From assembly GCA_023653785.1 (NCBI GenBank), contig JAMKCH010056824.1, forward strand, positions 62,001-126,000: a stretch of DNA of 64,000 bases, given 5' to 3'. Source of the stretch: Ophioderma brevispina (lineage: Eukaryota; Echinodermata; Ophiuroidea; Amphilepidida; Ophiodermatidae). Positions 57,405-64,000 of the stretch are shown piece after piece. The notes under the pieces were generated by a model that worked only from the letters and a program-made list of their open reading frames with translations, was not told the origin of the DNA and did not search any database. Position 1 is the stretch's first letter. Every line of letters starts with the position of its first letter. The position numbers were made by a program, and so were the translations under genes.

Positions 57405-60302
57405 CTCTAGTAGCTCATGGTGGTTTTGTATGCAATATATGTCCAGAGCTAAACTCTTCAGAAATCCACTAATTGAAGGCTCAGGAACAATATTTGGTTG
57501 GTAACATAATTCCTACTGACGCCGAAAATGCTGATATGGCCAGGCCCCTTTGGGGGGGTCACGCCCCTTTTGAGCGAAGTACTACTGACTGTATCTACAG
57601 AACCGTTGGAGCTAGAAGGTTGAGAGACCACTCAAAATGTGCGGAATGGCCACATTATGGGGGGTCAGTAACATATTTTTATAACCAAAAGTCAAAGGTT
57701 TTTAAGATAATTGTCAAAAACTGATTTAACCATATTGCGCACTATACAATTATGAATGAATTCATAAGGTTTTCATGCCAAAACAGGAAGGGAGTTCACC
57801 ATACACCTTGGATTTTGCTCCAACTCTTCTCAGGGATAATTTTTGGGGTAGCTAAGGGTAGGTCACAAAAAGAAAATTTTGTGACTTTGAGCAAAATGGG
57901 TAATATTAGGTGAAAACCATGCATTTTGTAAGTGCTGTTGTAACAGTGTATTTGCTCCACGACTCAATCAGTTATGACGTTTGTATTGCACAGAGCTATT
58001 GACCATATGGATTTCAAATATGGGATCCTATAATCAGCACTTTTAATTTTACTCTCTTTCGTTGTCATGGGGGGGGGTGTCAAACTGGGCATCGTAAAGT
58101 GAAAATATACTTGTTTTCCATTTTATAGGGTTTTTTTTTTTTTTTTTTTAATTTTTTAGTTTTTTTGAAAAAAAATTAATCTAAGATGGGTCTTAAATGG
58201 ATCTAAAAGCACTTAATCTGTATGCTGTGACATGAAACAGGCAAAATTAAGATCCAACCCAACCCAATCGTGATGAATTTGAAAAAGTCACTGAAATAAC
58301 CTGAACTTAGACGGCACGCCGCGTGGTGGAAAAATAGCGACTTCTACCGTGTATTTTTTAATTTTGTAGGGCCTAATGGCAAGGTTAAAAGCTGTTGAAG
58401 GATCTTTAAATAATCTAAATGCACTAACTACATGCTGGTGTCATATATTACAGCGTCCGTGTGACTGAGTGTCCTACCACCCATCTGTCTATTGTGTTCT
58501 CCATTGAGTGCTGTATGCATCATTTGTTTCAGCACTGTACCCAAATGGCCTTGTCTACAAGGTCACGGTTTATTCCGTACATGTTGCTATGGTAGCTAGG
58601 ACACTCTCATGGGGGACACTCAGATTCTTTACACCGGCTCCAGGCTAAAAATTTCATAATCCTAAAAGTTGGGCCCCCCCTTTTGTGGCTCAAATGAAAA
58701 AGTCGCTAAAATTACCCAATTTTTTTAAGCCGCACTAGTTTGGGAAGAGGGAAGAGGAGAAAGGGGAAAGAAGAGAGAAAAAGGGGGAAATAGGGAAGAA
58801 GAGAATGGGCAAAGAGGAGAAGAGAAAGGTGGGAAGAAGAGAAAGAGGGAAGGGGAAGACGGAAAAGAAAGAAACGGGAAAATTCGTGCTCTGAAACTTA
58901 ACTTCTATAATGGCAAAACCCCACAGCTGTTTGACCCCATGCAAATTGTCTATTTTATTTTTAGAGTAATTTTAAGCAATGGCGACACAATTTTGACAAC
59001 TGATATAAGTAGGGACATACAAGACCTATTACCTCCGCAAAAATCAGAAAAATCCATTGCGGGAATCTTGCCATATAGCCTTCAAAGGTCATAATTTGTA
59101 TGTTATAGCGCCTTCTATATGCCTATTTCCCATAGAAAGACGTGTAAAACTAGATTTTTATGAAAAATCGTATTTGCCCGCAATGAAATTTCATCAAATT
59201 TACACAGGATGTAGTTCATGATATAAATACTCCAACTTAGTCGTCAAAAGTGTGTCACCGTTGATATTTTTTGTTTTATTCTTATTTTGTCATAATAAAT
59301 GAGACTCTCAAACAGCTGTGACCCAGGACCTTACGGGAGCTCCACCACTAGGACCCCATCCCTCATTCAATAATCATCCCTCATGCAAGTACAAGAATCA
59401 GGAAATCTCTTGATCCCCCCCCCAGTCAGGTCTGGGGGGTCGCATGGTACGGGTACAGATACCGTAATGTAATTCAAATGTGGCTTGATAATCTTTATGT
59501 ATAAATTCAAATGTGAAGAAATCTAAATTACAAAACAATTTCAATAATTCTGATATCTTTAAATAGTGTTCTTGTTAAGATGCAATAAAGTATCTATCCC
59601 TACTACATGGCTCATCGTCTCAGTGTTCAGTTTGGGTAATGTTAGCGACTTTTTCATGCGGACCACCGGGGGGGGGGGCACCTTTTTTGGGGGCATGGAA
59701 ATCTTTGATATTTTGCCTGTTTCATGGTCACAGGCATGCAGTTATAGTGCTTTTAAATCATTTAAAGATCCTTCAGCAATCATTTAACTCTGCTATTAGG
59801 TCCCTATAAAATGGATAACAATATATTTCCACATTACGATGGGGCCATTTTTGCCCCCTCCCAATGAAAACGAAAGGAGTAACATTAAAATGCTGATAAT
59901 ATCCCAGTTGAGATCCAAATGGTCAATAGTCCTGTGCAATACAAACGTCATAACTAGCTATAACTGATTGAGTTTTGGAGCAAATACACTGTTATAGCGG
60001 CACTTAAAAATGCATGGTTGTCACCTATATATATTACCCAATTTTGCTCAAGGTGGCCATTCCGCACATTTTGAGTGGTTTCCCAACCTTCTAGGTCCAA
60101 CGGTTCTGTAGATACAGTCAGTAGTACTTCGCTCAAAAGGGGCGTGACCCCCCAAAAAGGGGCGTGGCCATTTCAGCATTTTCGGCGTCAGTGGGAATTA
60201 TGTTACCAACCAAATATTGTTCCTGGGCCTTCAATTAGTGGATTCCTGAAGAGTTTAGCTCTGGACATATAATGCATACAAAACCACCATGAGCTACTAG
60301 AG
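57405..60302. mobile_element. 2.9 kb TA-flanked inverted-repeat element inside the LINE
   Basis: Ends CTCTAGTAGCTCATGGTGG and its exact complement, with TA on each side (57403-57404, 60303-60304). Arms match well for about 250 bases (57405-57660 with 60050-60302) and more loosely to about 58340 and 59630 (shared TGCTCCACGACTCAATCAGT-type and GTATTGCACAG blocks). Joining the flanks restores the LINE. No transposase is seen. The middle holds G-runs, a purine tract and a family C MITE. Confidence 0.8.
58922..59320 (+). mobile_element. MITE family C, copy 3
   Basis: 399 bp, ends CACAGCTGTTTGA and TCAAACAGCTGTG, full-length by comparison with 45352-45742. Nested in the 2.9 kb element. Confidence 0.85.
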
Positions 60303-60304
60303 TA

Positions 60305-60549
60305 ATTAGGAAAGCCTAGCCCAAGATCACCTCACATGGCGCAGCCTTATCAAAGATGATGCTGAAACATCAGAATCTCACAGAATCAGCAAGGCTGAGG
60401 CTAAAAGGCAGAAGCGCAAGTCCAGAATTAACTCCATAACATCGGGCAGTAATCCTTCCATCGAACGTCCTGTGTGTCACAGTCTTTTCCATGCTCAAAT
60501 TGGCCTCATCAGCCACATGCGCACCCACAAAACTTCTTCACCTTCTTAA
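60305..60549 (+). pseudogene. LINE C-terminal tail with zinc finger
   Basis: The continuation of the LINE at 55755-57402 beyond the TA-flanked insertion. Reading from about 60319: AQDHLTWRSLIKDDAE, ISKAEAKRQKRKSR, then VCHSLFHAQIGLISHMRTHK and TAA at 60547-60549. The last block is the C2H2 finger found at the end of related elements; its first cysteine has been lost, leaving one Cys and the two His. Confidence 0.8.
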
Positions 60550-60594
60550 ATCATGGTCATCTTCATCACTGATGGACGAACGAAAGAATGATAT

Positions 60595-60935
60595 CAAAAC
60601 AGGTACCAACATTCCCATTATGACATCACTATGACGTCATAAGCTGAGGAAAGTATGACAATACTGGATATGGGATGGAAATTGATATTTTGCAACTTCC
60701 CTAACTCAAAATATTATTATAGCACTAAAACGTTCTGAGTATATAAAACTAGTCATTTTTCCATCAAATAGAGGCCAAAAAAACCACATGAAAATTGGGA
60801 TATTCCTGACTTATTCTACACTGTGTGTCTATGGAAATTGGCAGTTTTGCTGACATGCGAAATTTATGACGTGATTCTGACTTATTGCTATTCATGTTGG
60901 TATCAATGGAAAGAGGAGAACCATAGCTATCCCAC
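60595..60935 (+). repeat. Interspersed repeat family H, copy 2
   Basis: Reverse-oriented relative of 9885-10175 with ATGACGTCAT at 60631-60640 and CTGACATGCGAAATTTATGA, ATTCTGACTTATT and GTTGGTATCAATGG. Confidence 0.6.
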
Positions 60936-61905
60936 TGGTATCAAAATCAAGTGTCTGTGATATTCCTGTGTCGTATACTAGGCATGTTCTCCCTTAAATG
61001 GAAAGATTGAGGTGAGGGAAAGGTCCAAATAAAGTTTGAGATATCAGTCTTAAAGATAGAAAATTCAAACCAAATTCCATTGCATTTTCAATCATATTTT
61101 AGACTTTTCCCTCAACTCAATCTTTTAGATTGATTTTTCAATCTTTGGTTTTAAGAGAGTTGGTACCCGCATCCATCACTTTGGGATCACCCTGTACCTG
61201 AATACCTATACCCCGATGGATGTTTGTTTTTGAAAGAAAAGGAAAAAATTAAAATAATTTGGAACCAGATAAAGCTGTTTTAGCAAGACGGAAACAAATT
61301 TGAAGGGGGAGGTAACCCACCCCCTTTCGGTATGAGGGTTAAACAATGCATTTTCTAATTGTATAAAGGGCGCCACTCCATTACATTATCAATTTTGAGT
61401 CAAATCCAGAGTCAAAGCAGTCTAGACATTTGGATGTTATAAGCAAAATGTGTATCTAAATTAGACGGTTTCATCAAAGTTGGCTTTTAGAGGCTACGTT
61501 AAGGTATATAATGTGCAATGTTCGTTTCTCGTGCTTCGCTGCAATTTTTCTAAAAGCAGGGCCCCGAATTTTGGTCTACCGGGCCGCGGCCAACTCAGGG
61601 CGGCCCTGATTAGTATGTATATGTAGTGATGGCAATGACGGTGACGACTTCAGAGTATAAAGAGCATGACAAAATATTAATTAGAAATACTTTCTACAGA
61701 CCCTTTTATCAAACAAAAACTAATTGAACAATAGGTTAATTATGGTCCAGTCAAGTCATTTCAGGAGACCAATATCATGTAATTGAAAAGAGGCACAAGA
61801 TATGACGGAGAGATGTTGTACCATCACATTGGGATTGTTTTGAGAGTTCCTGGGCCACAAGACTTGCATGATGGTACTGATTATTTTTTAAAGTTGTTAA
61901 AATAC
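60936..61905. other. No gene seen
   Basis: No supported feature; loose inverted matches around 61010-61150 (AGATTGAG, CTCAATCT) suggest an old foldback. Confidence 0.45.
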
Positions 61906-62453
61906 TTTTTCTAGGGGATTTCGTTACAGGAACCTCCTTCCTGTCACAGAGCTTCGTACGTTTAGATAATAGTTCAATTCAAGTGGTTTTCAACACAATA
62001 TAGCTGGAGTGTTAGCCCGGGGACAGCCCCTACCCTTATATTATGGGTACAGTGTACACAGTTTCTTTTCCTATTAAAGGGATCACACACTCAAAGGAGT
62101 TGCTGCCGGCCCAACACTTCATTTAATTATACCAGGGCCCTCCTGAAGAGCAGTTGAAATTACTTGATAGGCTTATAAATACTTTTACCATATGAAATCT
62201 TTTATGTCTTTTTTCCTATTATCTTTATTTTTTCTTTCTGTTTTTCTTTCTTTCTCTTTTTACTTGACCGGCCCAAAGTGGCCCAATTCCAAGCGGCCAT
62301 GTGGAAAATTCCACAGCAGGTCTATGGTCAGTCCGCCTATGTAATTATCCTGTGACCTCTCACCACAAGAAAAAACAAAGGTTCTACAAGTTTTGAATCT
62401 ATGACCACACCACAGAGTTACATGGGTTTTCACCCAAAATCAGAATGAATGTA
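61906..62453 (-). repeat. 548 bp direct repeat, copy 1
   Basis: Nearly identical to 62713-63260; only two differences were noticed (C/T near 62030, A/C near 62377). Read on the minus strand it ends in an A run (short here, long in copy 2), like a retroposed sequence. The CATAGGCGGACTGACC phrase is shared with about 55065. Confidence 0.9.
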
Positions 62454-62712
62454 TTAGAGCTGGGAGTTACCGTTTAATTTCCTATCCGTTTACACGGTCT
62501 GTACTTCCGTTCGTTTAAACGTTTAAACGATCATAACAAGTTAACGACTGCCGAATTTGGCGCTTCCCCGCAAATGCAATTCTTGCGCCATAAATCGTTC
62601 GTAATCGGGTTACCCGGCTTTGCATTCAATCTTAAGTATCATCTTGAACCATAAAATGTTGTTTGTACTTACCTATGTTATGTTTTAATCCAAATTTTTT
62701 TTTTTTTTTTTT
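62454..62712. other. Spacer between direct repeats, CpG-denser, with palindrome
   Basis: Holds the 18-base palindrome CGTTTAAACGTTTAAACG at 62512-62529 and a run of 27 T ending at about 62717. CpG is denser than around it (62480-62640). No ORF. Confidence 0.6.
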
Positions 62713-63260
62713 TTTTTCTAGGGGATTTCGTTACAGGAACCTCCTTCCTGTCACAGAGCTTCGTACGTTTAGATAATAGTTCAATTCAAGTGGTTTTCAA
62801 CACAATATAGCTGGAGTGTTAGCCCGGGGACAGCCCCCACCCTTATATTATGGGTACAGTGTACACAGTTTCTTTTCCTATTAAAGGGATCACACACTCA
62901 AAGGAGTTGCTGCCGGCCCAACACTTCATTTAATTATACCAGGGCCCTCCTGAAGAGCAGTTGAAATTACTTGATAGGCTTATAAATACTTTTACCATAT
63001 GAAATCTTTTATGTCTTTTTTCCTATTATCTTTATTTTTTCTTTCTGTTTTTCTTTCTTTCTCTTTTTACTTGACCGGCCCAAAGTGGCCCAATTCCAAG
63101 CGGCCATGTGGAAAATTCCACAGCAGGTCTATGGTCAGTCCGCCTATGTAATTATCCTGTGACCTCTCACCACAAGAAAAACCAAAGGTTCTACAAGTTT
63201 TGAATCTATGACCACACCACAGAGTTACATGGGTTTTCACCCAAAATCAGAATGAATGTA
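62713..63260 (-). repeat. 548 bp direct repeat, copy 2
   Basis: Same as 61906-62453, offset 807 bases, preceded on the plus strand by the long T run. Confidence 0.9.
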
Positions 63261-64000
63261 TAATTAGCTGGATCATCATGGGGGTCCAATTAGTAATGAA
63301 TGTGTATGAGTGTAATGGTAGGCATGAGTTGAGTGGAACATTTCATCTGTCAAAGAATGAAAATATTCTTTCCATTACACAAATGAAAAACATTCATTTT
63401 TTTGTTTTATATAATAAGCTCAGACTTTACCATGCTTGAGTTTGCGTCTCAGGCTTAGGCTAGCCAAAGACCCAGGCAATTGCTAGACCTAGCCCGGGAT
63501 GGGTTAGACCAAAAATAAATGCCGACTTACATTTAGCTTTTGCTATCAATTGCTATGTACCCACTGCATTAAAGCACATTTTTTGAAGAGTGCCCCCGAT
63601 TTTCAAAGTTTGAGATTTTTGCACAGTTGTGTTGGTAATTGTCTAGTTAACTATACCTGCGAGTGGTAATGCTAAAAAATGCGTATTTGTCATAAAATAG
63701 CGATTTTTGTAATTAGAATCGGGATCCCTGATTGTAATTTCATAGAGCTGGAAATGCCAATTTTATGTCAGTCCATGATGAAATAGTGTCATCTCATGAA
63801 AATGACCTCTAACTTGACTTGTCTGAACCGACGGAACAACTAATGGATGAGTGTAAACACGTACATGGCGCAATTTCCCGGCTATTTCATATTGAAAGGA
63901 CGTTTCCAGCAGCCGTTGAATTATCAGAGATCTGCGATTCCTTCTTTTGCGACACATCTACCATTCACAGGTATTCTTAACTAATCAATTACCAATGCAA
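63261..64000. other. No gene seen; remnant of repeat E
   Basis: About 63540-63735 has the phrases ATGCGTATTTGTCA and GAATCGGGATCCCTGATT in the order of family E. The minus ORF 63763-63957 shows no recognised domain. Confidence 0.4.

Overview
The window looks like intergenic and intronic DNA from a metazoan nuclear genome. It is AT-rich, with no dense ORFs, no operons, and almost every recognisable feature is a transposable element or its remains. The mix (Penelope-like elements with a GIY-YIG domain, non-LTR retrotransposons with a C-terminal zinc finger, tRNA-derived SINEs, many small inverted-repeat elements) together with metazoan bHLH and TMX1-like coding sequence suggests a marine invertebrate, possibly a non-vertebrate deuterostome. 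That placement is inference and the species cannot be named from the sequence.

Layout. 1-3.6 kb: nearly empty, with one L1/Tx1-like reverse-transcriptase scrap. 3.6-8.5 kb: a 2.3 kb segment present twice in tandem, joined by poly(A), followed by two adjoining MITEs. 9.6-20 kb: a series of foldback elements, including one rich in ACTAGT and a MITE split by another element. 20.4-20.8 kb: a possible terminal exon with a poly(A) signal. 22.1-22.5 kb: a single-exon bHLH protein gene, the clearest complete ORF. 23-30 kb: SINE pieces, a TA-flanked mariner-type element with ~200 bp inverted ends, and a Penelope-like element with 82 bp terminal direct repeats and a hammerhead-like motif. 30.5-32.1 kb: a ~26 bp satellite with hairpin spacers, interrupted by a SINE. 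32.5-33.1 kb: splice signals suggesting a short plus-strand transcript. 33.5-45 kb: further inverted-repeat elements and a stretch rich in AGGTCA half-sites. 45.8-46.1 kb: the last coding exon of a minus-strand gene that I assign to TMX1, a thioredoxin-related membrane protein of the endoplasmic reticulum. 48.9-54.3 kb: hairpins, including a pre-miRNA-like one, and two CpG-denser stretches that could be promoters. 55.7-60.5 kb: one decayed non-LTR retrotransposon, rearranged and split by a 2.9 kb TA-flanked inverted-repeat element. 61.9-63.3 kb: two almost identical 548 bp direct repeats.

Only two protein-coding assignments are well supported (the bHLH ORF and the TMX1 exon). The genes do not form a pathway. 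The main interest is in layered mobile elements: several insertions can be ordered in time because an empty or unbroken paralogous copy lies in the same window. All alignments were made by eye, so identities and boundaries are approximate.
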